Origin: Anthopleura xanthogrammica
Lineage: Eukaryota; Cnidaria; Anthozoa; Actiniaria; Actiniidae
NCBI GenBank assembly: GCA_964019055.1
Contig: OZ025220.1
Location: 186,001 to 250,000, forward strand
Direction of reading: 5' to 3'
Length of the DNA: 64,000 nt
Positions 21,410-32,700 of the stretch are shown in pieces; within the stretch, counting starts at the first letter, position 1, and every line of letters starts with the position of its first letter. The position numbers and the translations under genes are program-made. Below the pieces are notes generated by a model that saw only the letters and a list, made by a program, of their open reading frames with translations, was not told where the DNA came from and made no database searches.

Positions 21410-22492
21410 TTAGCATGACAATTTATGGCACTTTGGAGACGGGTGGATAACAAAGGAGTTTCGATTGCTTCTGACTCCTACCGATGAGCTAAGAAATGTT
21501 CCCGAAGTGTTACCATCTTGTGCTCGCTTCCCAAGAACTTTAAGCACAGCATTACGTACTTCTCGTAGCCTACAACAATACACTACAGGGTTGATAGATG
21601 AGTTGATGTAGATTATTGACGTGGTGATATTGAGAGCCATTTTGTATTCTTTCGTGAGGCCAATGATAACTCGAGTTGCCAAAGTTGCCAAGTATGGGAA
21701 ATAGCACACCAACAATAGTAGGTATACATATTTCATTGTCAGGACAGATTTCCAAAATCTCGGTATGTTTATGCCGCGAAGCGAGGAAGGGTTTTGGCTC
21801 AAGGCATTGGAAGATTGTCCTGTAAGGTCATTTATTCTTCTTCGATGTTTTTGAACGATGGCATGTATCTTGCAAAACGTAAACGTAGCAATAAAAAGAC
21901 ACATTACGATGATAAGAATTCCATAGGCCAAGGCAACCGAGGTTCTCCAAGGATAAAACGTTACAAATATAATATTTATTGTCCATATCACGACGAAGAC
22001 CTTGACAACTCGTTGTGTGGTTACTACGGCAACGTATCTTAAGTGTAGATACAAAGCCAGGTATCTATCGATACTGATACACGTGACTGTTATGAAGGAC
22101 ATGCCCGAGAAGAGATTAGCCAACATGTTGACGACAACACCAGAGTAACAGGACATCGTAACAAGTCCGTTCATCTCTGCTACTTTGTAGATGACGTAGA
22201 GCGGTTGAACAAGCAGCCCAACTGCGAGGTCGTTTGCAGCGAGATTGCAGATTAGGAATATAGATGGCTTGTGCAATGATGGAGTTTTTATGATTGCTAG
22301 AAGTACAAGAAAGTTGCCGACTACAGCAATAATGGCAAACACAAAGTTGAAAATGCAGTTTATGATGTAGACTGTTGTTAGTTCTTCAACATACCACATA
22401 TTGCTCCTCACTAACTGACAGTTAACGATGTTGTGCTCTGTGAAATTATTTACCAGGATCTTACTTCTGTTGCTTGGAAAAAACCCATCCAT
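21410..22492 (-). CDS. class A (rhodopsin-like) G protein-coupled receptor, single exon, 360 aa
   Basis: One uninterrupted frame encodes seven hydrophobic segments. The extracellular N-terminus carries N-glycosylation sequons (NRS at 8, NFT at 16). Family landmarks are GN in TM1 (N60), NLAANDLAVG in TM2 (D88), IDRYLAL at the end of TM3 (D142-R143-Y144) and NPVVY in TM7 (N301-Y305). TM6 has CYFPY instead of the usual CWxP. The second extracellular loop is very short and lacks cysteine, although TM3 keeps a cysteine (C115), so the usual TM3-ECL2 disulfide appears to be missing, as known for melanocortin-like receptors. Ligand and G protein cannot be told from sequence. The gene is intronless, common for anthozoan receptors, and lies between two protease genes with no sign of co-regulation. 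The first ATG was chosen because the preceding codons give no better start. Confidence 0.9.
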   Translation of the reverse strand: MDGFFPSNRSKILVNNFTEHNIVNCQLVRSNMWYVEELTTVYIINCIFNFVFAIIAVVGNFLVLLAIIKTPSLHKPSIFLICNLAANDLAVGLLVQPLYVIYKVAEMNGLVTMSCYSGVVVNMLANLFSGMSFITVTCISIDRYLALYLHLRYVAVVTTQRVVKVFVVIWTINIIFVTFYPWRTSVALAYGILIIVMCLFIATFTFCKIHAIVQKHRRRINDLTGQSSNALSQNPSSLRGINIPRFWKSVLTMKYVYLLLLVCYFPYLATLATRVIIGLTKEYKMALNITTSIIYINSSINPVVYCCRLREVRNAVLKVLGKRAQDGNTSGTFLSSSVGVRSNRNSFVIHPSPKCHKLSC

Positions 22493-22559
22493 TCTGTAAT
22501 AGAAGAAAAGGCGTTATAGTAACAGTGGTTTGGCTGGGCAGGGATGTAGAATGAAATGG

Positions 22560-22735
22560 GGAGCACGGGTGGCGAAGTGGTTTGATCGCTTGCCTCTCAC
22601 CAATCCGACCAATGCGACCCGGGTTCGAGTCCTGCTTTGTTAGTTCTCTCTTAGCTCTGTGCTTCCAGGATTTTTCTCCGAGTCCTCCGGTTTTCCTCCC
22701 TCTGCACAATTCAACCTCTAAATTCTAATTTGATT
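22560..22735 (+). mobile_element. tRNA-derived SINE, head and body
   Basis: GCACGGGTGGCGAAGTGGTT (box A region) and CCCGGGTTCGAGTCC (box B) are followed by the body ending CTCCCTCTGCACAATTCAAC. It lies just upstream of the GPCR start codon on the opposite strand. Confidence 0.85.
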
Positions 22736-22967
22736 TTTGGGGTTTCACCTGATATGGACCTTAGTGTTCTGTGTGATTGTCCCACGCTGTGACATAACAG
22801 CTGAAGTTAATAGGGGAAAAAATACATAAATCCCTTCGCTAAAATTATGTACACAGCCTTTGATAAGAGAAGAAGGATTCAGTTGCACGAAGAAGAAGAA
22901 GAAAAAGAAAAGGAAGAACAAGAACTGAAAAAAAAAAAAAAAAAAAAGGAAACTAGATGCAAATCTT

Positions 22968-22972
<5 letters not shown>

Positions 22973-23008
<36 letters not shown>
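22973..23008. repeat. (TA)n microsatellite
   Basis: About 18 TA units, preceded by a poly(A) run at 22927-22947. Confidence 0.95.
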
Positions 23009-23012
<4 letters not shown>

Positions 23013-23888
23013 AATACTAATAATTAAAAAAAAAACTTTATTGTGGTTTACAGAAGAGTCCTCGAGATCCTGAAATCCCCTTGCATAAATTATGTACTAA
23101 CAGCGTTTATGTAACTGATAGTTTATGAAAAATATCTTATCCATTTCTCTCAAGGACTCAAAGTTTTAAATGGAGTAGCCTCAAAGGATTTTATCAAGAA
23201 TATAATGAAGTACTTAGAAGATCTTCATAGTGTCTGTCATATTAAGGGCTTAATGTTCACCTTTGGTTTACTGATAAGAATAGCCAGCGGCAAGCTGGAT
23301 GCACGCGTCATTAGAATTGCGAAACCAAATCACTCACCAAACTCATAGTTATTAAACATTAATGCTGCCACACCTACTACGTTTGTTCTTCTAGGAAAAC
23401 TACATGTGATGAAAGATTTTTTGGCTCAAATGACAATGGCGTACTGCTCAAATGAAAGCGCAACAATGATAAGCAATGATAAACAGCAATGAAACTGTTT
23501 CCTTACAGTTTTTTAAAAATCAATTTGCCAATGGCAGGTGATTACAAAATAGAATATTAAGTCCCCTACAAGGCGTATCACCCTAGTAAAAAAGCGTATC
23601 CAAAATGAAAGTGTAGCCTTTAAATTTGAATGAAATATGATGGTTGAAAGCAAGTGGCCGGTATAGACAACAATATTTTGGGCTCAAAAATATATCCTTT
23701 ATTCCTACTGGCAAGAATATAGCTATTTTGGCTACTGAAAAAAGCCGGTTAGGTGGCAAAAAGACGTATTGGTGTATCGAAATGGCATGGCGTATAAAGT
23801 GTAGTCAAAGCAATTACAATGACGTTGCCACATACTACAAAAAGTCAACCTTTTTTTCTGGCAGTATTACAATACATCCAAGTTATCC
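23009..23888. other. intergenic sequence without recognised features
   Basis: No gene or repeat family was recognised until the SINE-body remnant at about 23888-23930. Confidence 0.4.
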
Positions 23889-23937
23889 GGTTTTCCTCTC
23901 TCTGCAAAACTCAACACACTAAATTCCATTTCGATAT

Positions 23938-24170
23938 GTGATTTAGCCATGCCCTGACTTAGATCAGCCCAGAGGTTGTTTCAGGGTTCTATCTGTGAGT
24001 TAGCCATGCCCTGACTTAGATCAGCCCAGAGGTTGTTTCAGGGTTCTATCTGTGAGTTAGCCATGCCCTGACTTAGATCAGCCCAGAGGTTAAATTGTTT
24101 CAGGGTTCAATCTGTGACTGAGATAGCCGTGCCCTGACTTAAATCAGCCTAGAGGTTGTTTCAGGGTCCA
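23938..24170. repeat. SINE-tail minisatellite, about 4 units
   Basis: It starts immediately after a SINE body remnant (CTCTCTGCAAAACTCAACAC at about 23900), which shows where the repeat unit comes from. Confidence 0.88.
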
Positions 24171-24980
24171 TTAAAATTAAAGAAAAATTTAAGGCTACTT
24201 CTTACTGCAACTTAACTTTTCTTCTTTAATTTGCAAGTCTTTTATTCTATGAGTGAAAATGAATTTAAAATTTGAGGGGATGAGAAGAAAGCCTTATTCA
24301 AGAGATGAAATTTCTTCCCAACCTTTCCAGTTTTTCAAGCGAAAAAGAAGCATATGAATATAAAAAATAGAATACCTTTCAATCTCGCTCACTTTCCTTC
24401 GCTCTGCAGCGGTCGTTTGTCGTCACTCTTAGCTTCTAAACCCCAGCAGCGCGGACCAAAATTATTACTTTAAGGTACGCATCGTATGCCCGCACCGCTT
24501 GCTTTTAACTTTGTGTTTGTCGTGTAGTTCTAAGTGAACACAGACTTTTATAAACAAGTAGAAACCACTTGAGCTAAATCTACTTCTATTAGCAAGACAG
24601 CGCCAATCATAAGATAAGATACCTTCTTTCAAAACAAAATAGGTTTTTTTAATTAAATTAGTTGATAAAAGCGTTCGTATTCACGAGACCTCCTAAGTTT
24701 GGCTAAAGGTTGACTAAATGATTTGATTTTAAACAAATAACTTAATTACTTGAAAATAATTTCCTCTCGATTTCATTAAAGTTATGAAAAGAAACATAAA
24801 AGTGAAGTGGCTTAATATGAAGGCTCTTACTACATTAATATTAGAATGAAGTCTCGAAACAGGTGGTTGGGAATAGATGTACAGTGATACTAGACGTCAT
24901 TTCCGGAGACGTGCAGGGTTTTTTATCGCCTTATTTGGGTTAAGTTATCAATACGAATCATGGCATATGGATGATTGAGG
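24171..24980. other. intergenic sequence without recognised features
   Basis: AT-rich, with no supported gene. The last about 100 bases (GACGTCATTTCCGGAGACGT at about 24893) are related to the MITE amplified next to it. Confidence 0.4.
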
Positions 24981-24983
24981 ATG

Positions 24984-25370
24984 GAAGGAAGTGTTTGCCT
25001 GTCATTGTAGGCTGGTAATGAGATTCATGAGATTCATTCAGCTGATTGATACCAAGCAATAGAATACTCTCTGGTTGATAGCACATGACGGGCAGTGTTT
25101 GCCTGCCATTGTAGGCTGGTAATGAGATTCATGAGATTTATTGATACCAAGCAATAGAATACTCTCTGGTTGATAGCACATGACGGGCAGTGTTTGCCTG
25201 TCATTGTAGGCTGGTAATGAGATTCATGAGATTTATTGATACCAAGCAGTAGAATACTCTCTGGTTGATAGCACATGACGGGCAGTGTTTGCCTGTCATT
25301 GTAGGCTGGTAATGAGATTCATGAGATTTATTGATACCAAGCAGTAGAATGTTCTCTGGTTGATAGCATA
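24984..25370. repeat. tandem array of about 117-bp units derived from a MITE
   Basis: About four units contain GGCAGTGTTTGCCTGTCATT, GTAGGCTGGTAATGAGATTC and AGAATACTCTCTGGTTGATA. The same order of motifs occurs once in the dispersed MITE at 12112-12285, so a transposon relic has become a small satellite. Confidence 0.85.
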
Positions 25371-25445
25371 AGATAGAACGGTTTTTTTTAATCTTCACAA
25401 TAACCCCCGCTTTGGTTGTTGACGTTAAGCTAGATATCCATAAAA

Positions 25446-25613
25446 TTGAACAGAACAGAACAGAACAGAACAGAACAGAACAGAACAGAACAGAACAGAA
25501 CAGAACAGAACAGAACAGAACAGAACAGAACAGAACAGAACAGAACAGAACAGAACAGAACAGAACAGAACAGAACAGAACAGAACAGAACAGAACAGAA
25601 CAGAACAGAACAG
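25446..25613. repeat. (AACAG)n pentanucleotide array
   Basis: About 33 pure pentamers. Long open frames through it are artefacts. Confidence 0.97.
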
Positions 25614-25957
25614 TTCTTACTTTTTCTTTGTTGTCTAAAATTCTAATTGTTTCAGATGGAGGTTAAAGTCTTTGAGAACATTTTCGCTTAATTTATGTGA
25701 TCAGTTGGACAGCGGAAATACGTCATATCTTAAAAGCTCTAGTTCTTTATGCATCCTTGTCTCCTAGCAACGTGAAATATTTTTAGTTTGGAATAAACAG
25801 TATTTTTTTAAGTAACGTAATATGATTGGAACCACGCGTTGTAAAAAAAAACTTTACAAAATGAGTAATTCTTCTGAGAGTTTAAGGTACATATGCTTTA
25901 CAAGTTAAATAAAAGAGCTTCAAAAAAAAAAGACAAATTTCGAATAGTCCCTTTCAC

Positions 25958-26125
25958 AGTTCCCTGCGCCATCTTGAAAGGTAGCCGTGCCTTTGCATCG
26001 AAGCAAGACGAACGGTGAGCTTGTAATGATAGAGACTTGTGAATAATTGTCCAAGGTGTTAAAAAAAGCTATCATTGTAAGGTCACCATTCGTCTCGCTT
26101 CGATGTAAAGGCACGGCTACCTTGT
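25958..26125. mobile_element. foldback MITE (GGTAGCCGTGCCTTTGCATC family)
   Basis: Left arm GGTAGCCGTGCCTTTGCATC pairs with right arm GATGTAAAGGCACGGCTACC. Further copies are at 38852-39022 and 48987-49175, and a half copy is at 31935-32000. Confidence 0.85.
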
Positions 26126-26176
26126 CAATGTTGACTACTGTTGGAAATATAAAGCAGAGAAAATTATAAAAAGATG

Positions 26177-26179
<3 letters not shown>

Positions 26180-26247
<68 letters not shown>
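26180..26247. repeat. (GA)n microsatellite
   Basis: About 34 pure AG/GA dinucleotides. Confidence 0.97.
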
Positions 26248-26249
<2 letters not shown>

Positions 26250-27141
26250 CCAAAAAGCTTACCTTTTATTGAAAGAGGTTTTCGCAAGTGCCTTGAAGAC
26301 CTTGAACTGCTTTTATCTCTCTGACATCTGTTTTGTTTTTATCGATCGCTCGATACCAACTTTGTATATAATCCCCACTAAGCAATGGACCAAGGAATTG
26401 TTCATTTGTCAACACAAAAAAATTAATTAAAATTTGACAAAAGCTCGGATTTTATCTTATAACTTTCTTTCTTACTTTTTTGTGTACTTTTCTTTACAAA
26501 CAGCTGAAAACTATTTTTTATAAATCATTCATAAAATGGAAGTAATGACATCGATGTAACTCTTATTTTGAATCTAGTAAGGAAGGTTGTTTCAGGGTAT
26601 AGATAAAAGCTGAACCTTTAACAATAGCAGGATAAACTTCTCCAACGATACTAAAATCAAGGGTAAGGGTATCAAACTCTACTCACATGTGATGCCGAGT
26701 CCAGGAATCAAAGGTAAGACGTCATATAGGTGAGAGGTAAGTGTACTGTCACTATACGCCTACCTTGATTCGAAAACGATCGATTGGCAATCTTTTTGAA
26801 TCGGTTTTAAATACAACCAAGTTAGCATCTATGATTTTGTATCCTCTATCGAAGATTTGCCTTATTGTATATCGTATTTTTGTCGTTTTCTTAGCAGGAT
26901 ATCAATCTGTACAACCTCATTTGTTTGTTTTCGATGTTACTTTAATCTTAATTTTAATTTTGGAGTGAGCACTATGTAACGTTTGTAGCAATAAGCCTTA
27001 TTGACTTAATGAAATTCGGTCATTTGAGTGATGGATCTAGCCTTTTAAGTTCACGCTGTGGAGGTTAATGAAAATGAATGTGTTTTAAGTTTATACACTT
27101 AATTGCAACAACGTTATGATATTTAAAAAAAATTACAAAAA
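26248..27141. other. intergenic sequence with a SINE remnant
   Basis: Only a decayed minus-strand SINE piece (about 26665-26765) can be recognised by similarity to the family. Confidence 0.35.
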
Positions 27142-27322
27142 AACAAATAGGAGTTAATTAGAAATATTTTTCTTTATTTTGATTCTAAAGCCGCCTAGAT
27201 TGACGAGGATATAACTGTTTAGTAATATAACAACAATATTATCTCAAAAATATCAGTCTATACCTTCAAAACAGTGAAATAATTACATCTGTTTTGCAAA
27301 AAATAATTCATTGCTATTTGTT
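27142..27322. mobile_element. 181-bp MITE with AACAAATAG termini (uninterrupted copy)
   Basis: Inner landmarks are TTTTGATTCTAAAGCCGCCT and ACCTTCAAAACAGTG. The copy at 48230-48812 is split by another element exactly between GTCTA and TACCTTC, so this locus shows the empty site. Confidence 0.75.
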
Positions 27323-27385
27323 ATTTTTTCACTAGTTTTATTACTTGCAATTAGGTGTATCTTGGGGAATAGACCATTTTAGCAT

Positions 27386-27532
27386 GGACGTAATGTTTCT
27401 CCATTTCAGACCACCCGTGTGTTTCTCTTGATAATAAGATTCTTTGTTTGAGTTGTATCCATATTCATGTGTCTTCTCGTACACAACCGTTAAACAAAGA
27501 AATGATACTCTAGGGAATGACACGTGGTCTGA
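27386..27532. repeat. CACGTG repeat, single core with one flanking arm
   Basis: It begins with GACGTAATGTTTCTCCATTT and contains TTGTTTGAGTTGTATCCATA and GGGAATGACACGTGG. Confidence 0.8.
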
Positions 27533-27947
27533 AATTGGATTCGATAATATTGCTTGGAAGAGAAGCAGGAGTATATGTATTTTTTTTTGCTTGTCACTGA
27601 CACAACTTTGCAATTACAAAAACTAGAAATCTTGATTTTATTTTCGTAAACACAATATATTTTCGCCATTAGCCTTGTTTACGTCTTCTGCGGAAATAGG
27701 TATATAAAATGCTACATTTTTATAATTGCGCACAGCAGGAGCTTTAACATTTGTCAGTATAGTAGTACTTTATCATATCCCACGCGATAGAATCGTTAGT
27801 CCAATCAATGTACGTTCTCCTACTTTCCAGCCTTCAACAGCCAGAAGGCATATCGTCTATTACAACGTTTAATGTTCGCTCTCATGACTGCCGGCTTGTG
27901 ATACTTTGACTGCGATTATCACAGCTTAAAATCCGACAAACTATTGC

Positions 27948-28103
27948 TGGGTTTAAATCAGCTGATAAAAGTCTTTGAATCGTATTATCTGCTCCAAATG
28001 GTGGTCAAACACTGACCACTATGTGTTGTCAGTCAGAAAGAATTCTATTGAAAACTTGTGATTCAGCTGTTGAACAGGAAATGACGTCAAGTGAAACCCA
28101 GCA
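27948..28103. mobile_element. MITE (inverse of the copy at 12112)
   Basis: GGGTTTAAATCAGCTGATAA to AATGACGTCAAGTGAAACCC, with the internal ACCAC dyad (GGTGGTCAAACACTGACCAC). Confidence 0.75.
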
Positions 28104-28189
28104 ATTGATTTGAAAAGTTTGCTTACTGCAGCTGTCCTCCTATCTTCTAACCTCCTAATAGCTGGGGGCATATTTCAGGCTGGTTTCAA

Positions 28190-28425
28190 ATTTTATCGAT
28201 ACCCTGAAACAACCAACCTCCTCAGTTGGCTAATCAAAGTCAGGGCACGCGACTAACTCACAAATCGAATTGGAAATTTTGCTTAAATATTTGGAAGTAA
28301 AACCGAAGAAAAACCCTCAAATCAAGGGAGAAACTAACAAACTCTACTCACATGTGATGCCAAGGAATCAAACCCGAGACCACAGAGGCGAGAGGCGAGT
28401 GCACTACCACTACGCCACCCTTTAT
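28190..28425 (-). mobile_element. full-length tRNA-derived SINE with a single 3'-tail unit
   Basis: Minus strand from head to tail: GGGTGGCGTAGTGGTAGTGC (box A), TCGGGTTTGATTCC (box B), body TTGAGGGTTTTTCTTCGG, AAATTTCCAATTCGATTTGT, then the tail GTGAGTTAGTCGCGTGCCC to GTTGTTTCAGGGTATCGAT. The last part is the unit that elsewhere forms the 57-base minisatellites. Confidence 0.85.
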
Positions 28426-28486
28426 TCTTATTATGGTATCCCCGTCGTAGTACTATGACTGCAAAATCTGATACAATACTTTCAGT

Positions 28487-29295
28487 ATTGATTCTACATG
28501 AAGTGAATATTTGAATGGTGAAATATTTCTTCATTTGAGTGTTGCGTATTTAAGTTATAAAGGTTTATGCTTCCAATATGATGACGATGTGACGTCATCC
28601 CAGGCTTTTGGATATATTAGTTTTACCATTCAACCACAGGCAGCCCAAGCTCTTTTTCTGTAGTGTTGTGATGAATATTTACGGTAATATTTTGTAATAT
28701 CTAAAATTGGTACTTTTATGAATAAAAATGACTTACCTTGATAGCTTGGTAAATGTTTTGATGTCTGGTCGATTTTGAAGCCATTTGAGAGCGTTTTTAC
28801 GAAGTCATCGTCATTTTGGTTCCCCTACTAAAGAAAATCCAAAGGCTGCACACTCACGTCGACAACGACCTCTACTCGGAGCTCAATAAATCCAAGAAAC
28901 ATTAAGCTACGGCCATAATTTCACGACAGAATCAAAGTACACATGCCATTGCTTCTCTCCAGTTCGCTCAAAGTAACATTCTTTCTAAAACGTGAAAGCT
29001 AGAAGGTATTTTCTTCCATAATAAATTCCCTTCTGACTCTGTAGTTTGGCTTGTGATGGTCGCTCGAATTGTATGCTGGTTAGCTGTCTAAAACCCTAAC
29101 GGGGGTAGACAGCGTCAATTTTATGCAAACAAACCCTAACCTACCAGGGTCCCCTAGTGTCCATTTGGCTAATGGCTCATTGTTTTCTCTCAACCAATCA
29201 AAACTCATGAGGGTACACGTGGGGTCAATTTATATATTCGAATAGTTTTTCCTGGGGAAGCCATTCAGCTACTATTCACTTCATGTAGAATCAAT
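28487..29295. mobile_element. 809-bp element with ATTGATTCTACATGAAGTGA termini
   Basis: The 5' end ATTGATTCTACATGAAGTGA is repeated in inverse at 29275-29295. A solitary terminus occurs near 20990-21016. No transposase ORF was recognised inside. Confidence 0.65.
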
Positions 29296-29335
29296 AGAGC
29301 TGTTAAGTTGTGACGTATTTCCGGGTCTAACTCAT

Positions 29336-29575
29336 AAAAACGCTAAGATAAAGCGAAAAATGTTCTCAATGATTTAACCTCCACCTGAAATAATTAGGAC
29401 TTTGGACAACAAATCCTTTCATGAAAAAAAAGTAAGAAAAATCTTTAGAAAAACGCTGAAATAAAGCGAAAAAATGTTCGCAATTATCTAACCTCCACCT
29501 GAAATAATTAGGACTTTGGACAATGAATTCTGTCACGAAGAAAAAGTAAGAAAAATCTTAATAAAACTGGTTTTC
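29336..29575. repeat. tandem duplication of a unit of about 125 bp
   Basis: Both copies contain TTAGGACTTTGGACAA and CCTCCACCTGAAATAATT. A related inverse segment lies at about 25630-25725. Confidence 0.7.
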
Positions 29576-29718
29576 TTTTTGGACCCGGAAGTCGTTTTTT
29601 CATTCAATTGATGTCACATTTAAAAGCCCTATACTGAAGTATTGTATCCGGGGTTAGGTGCACTTTAAACAATGTGTAAAATTATCTCGAGTTGATGAAT
29701 TGTGTGATATCTTATATT

Positions 29719-29724
29719 TTTATT
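29719..29724 (-). terminator. AATAAA poly(A) signal of the MAM-trypsin gene
   Basis: AATAAA on the minus strand, about 30 bases downstream of the stop codon at 29753. Confidence 0.65.
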
Positions 29725-29752
29725 TGGCTACTTTTTCCTACCAAATACATGA

Positions 29753-32700
29753 TCAAACTTTGTTTATCTCAGAATAAATCCAGTCAAGTTCATATTTGAC
29801 CTTAGCATAGACGCCAAACTTGCCAGGTCTCCCACAACCACTGCCCCAACTAGTTGCACCTTGAACATAGAACCGCCCACCATTTTCACACACCATAGGC
29901 CCCCCGGAATCCCCCTGACAGGAGTCAATACCGCCCCGATCAAGTCCCGCACAAATCATAGAGTCGTGTATTCGTCCCATGTATGCGAATCTACAGCGTC
30001 GTTCGCTAACGATTGGGATAGAGGCTTGTTGGAGGTAGTCAGGGGAGGGGCCATGTGTGCGACCCCATCCTGTGATCCAACATTTGGTACCATCACTGGG
30101 AAGTGGCACACTGTCTGGTAAACAAACCAAGTTCACAAATCTAAAAGAATAATAAATCGATTTTTAGATAGTTAATCAAATTTGTTGTCACTGATTTAAA
30201 AAAATTGTCTAAAAGACAGACGTTTTAGTCCAACACCGGCCTTCCTCATTGTGAAGAAAAGCGTTTGCAAGTGCAAGACTTAAAACTAGCGCTTTCCTAG
30301 AGTTTGTGATTGTTCGATAATATTGATGGAATTTGGATGATTGTTCCATAAGTTGTCATCTAGCTTAGAACAGCATGCCTCTAAAAAAAACGACGATAGA
30401 AATTGCTCTCTTTATCAACCACTTTCTTGTTTCCAAAGTGAAACTCATGATTCATTACAGGATTTTTATGAGAAATATAATGTGTTGAATGAAATTATAA
30501 AGCTTTTTTAATGAAATGGTTTACTTATCTCTATGATAAAAGAAACCCCGGAGGGGGGGTACTTTGGGTCGTTTCATACGGGGATGCTCCGCCCGGACTC
30601 TCGACCTCTTACCCTTTTCTATACCAAATTTCAGCAAAAAGGTACCCCTTTTTTATACCTTTTTTCCTGAAAAGGTACCCCTTTCGTAAACCTTTGAAGA
30701 AAATCTACCCTTTTTATACCAAAACTCACAAATTTCCACCCCTTTTCTATACGTGCGGCCTGAGAAAAGTACCCCTTTCGGGCGGAGCATCCCCGTATAG
30801 TCCATTATAGGGATTACCCCCCCCCCCCCCCCCGGGAAAGAAACCCTAAAATTTCATTCACCTACCTATTGAGCTTTGCAGGTCTTTCAAGTTTCAGAAG
30901 GGCAATATCATTTGAATAGCTGATGGGTTTGTGGTAACTAGGATGAGTGATCACTTTGACAATCTTGAAATCCTGCTCACTACCGACCTTGATACTGCGA
31001 CGATGAGCTCCCAACCTACACAAATGAGAACAATACACATCATCGCGGCCATGCTGGTGGTATTTAACAAAAGATTTCTCATTAGCAGCTTTGGTTAATC
31101 ATTGGGTTTCAATCAGCTGATAAAAGTCTTTGAATCTCATTATCTGCTCCAAATGGTGGTCAAACACTGACCACCATGTGCTGTCAGCCAGAAAGAATTC
31201 TATTGAAAACTTATGATTCAGCTGATGAACATTCCACACGAGACAGGAAATGACGTCAAGTGAAACCCAGCTATACCGCAACGATCATTTCATTACTTAA
31301 TAACGGTTGCGCATGAGAAGACACATGAATTTTCAAGACCACGTGATATTCCCTAGAGTATTATTTCTTTGTTTAACGATTGCGCATGAGAAGACACATG
31401 AATATGCATACAACTCAAACAAAGAATCTTATTCTCAAGACCACGTGTCATTCCCTAGAGTATCATTTCTTTGTTTAACGGTTGCACATGAGAAGACACC
31501 GGCATGAATATGGACACAAATAACTCAAACAAAAAAATCTTATTCTCAAGAAAGAATGAAATGTTTGGGGAACCCTTTTGTTGTCGCTCTCCACTTTGAA
31601 TGAATAAGTGATCCTCCACAGAATGGAGAAGAACCAGGGCTTGACTTTTCTTTTTCTTCACTGAATCACATTGTAATGTACCTTATGATAGTTTTGATAG
31701 CCGTAGATCCCGATACACAATGAGAAGCAGTTAAAATCCATTGCGGGTGAATAAGTGATCCTCCACAGAATGGTGAAGAACCCGGGCTTGACTTTAGCTG
31801 AGCTTGCCACGGCCAATCTCCATGTTTGGATGACGTTCCTCCAACAATCCTTGTCTTTGGACGGATTCCACAGGATCCTGTGGAGATCAATGAATCAATG
31901 CATTCCTCAGTTTTCATTAAAAAAAAAAACATCCAACAGTTCCCTTCACAGTTCCCAGCGCCATCTTGAAAGGTAGCCGGGCTTTTGCATCAAACTCGAG
32001 ACCCCTGCAGAGATACGAGGCGAACAAGCATGCACAATCACGGCCTGTGCAATCGTGCTATATCGATTTTTTCTCTCTTGATCATAGTGTCAGCCAATCA
32101 ATAGTAGTTCAACCTATGTTATAAAACAGTTCATTGTTTTCTTCTTTGTTGCTACATACCTGGTGGAATCGGAGGACGTGGTCTTATGGTTGTTGGGAGC
32201 ACGACTATCGGAGTCGTAGCTGGTGGAATAGGTGGAGGAATTGTACCTGGATGTCGGTGATAAAAGTTCATCGTATTATAATATGCCTTAATTTTACACG
32301 TTTCGTAAACCAACGTTGTGTTCCTTGATTACACACTCAATATTCAGGGTTAGTCTCATTTCAGTGTCGAAAGATTCACAAATACCAACGGTAAAGTAAA
32401 GAATGCACAACTTCAACGATACAAACACTTTGAAATTCCACGAACCTTCCCTGAAACATGTGAATATTATACACAAAAGCGAGGCTAACCCAGAGCAACA
32501 GAAAAATTAATAGAAAAGTAATTTACAAAGTCCTATGACTGTTGAAATAATCAAGGACAAGGACAAGGACAAGGACAAGGACAAGGACAAGGACAAGGGC
32601 AAGGGCAAGGGCAAGGACAAGGACAAGGACAAGGACAAGGACAAGGACAAGGACAAGGACAAGGACAAGGACAAGGACAAGGACAAGGACAAGGACAAGG

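Noticed and set aside
22560..22640. tRNA gene
   Set aside because: Box A and box B are recognisable, but the sequence lacks a proper cloverleaf and continues into the SINE body shared by several loci.
25412..25666. Asn-Arg-Thr-Glu-Gln repeat ORF
   Set aside because: A pure pentanucleotide repeat is open in all frames; there is no other coding signal.
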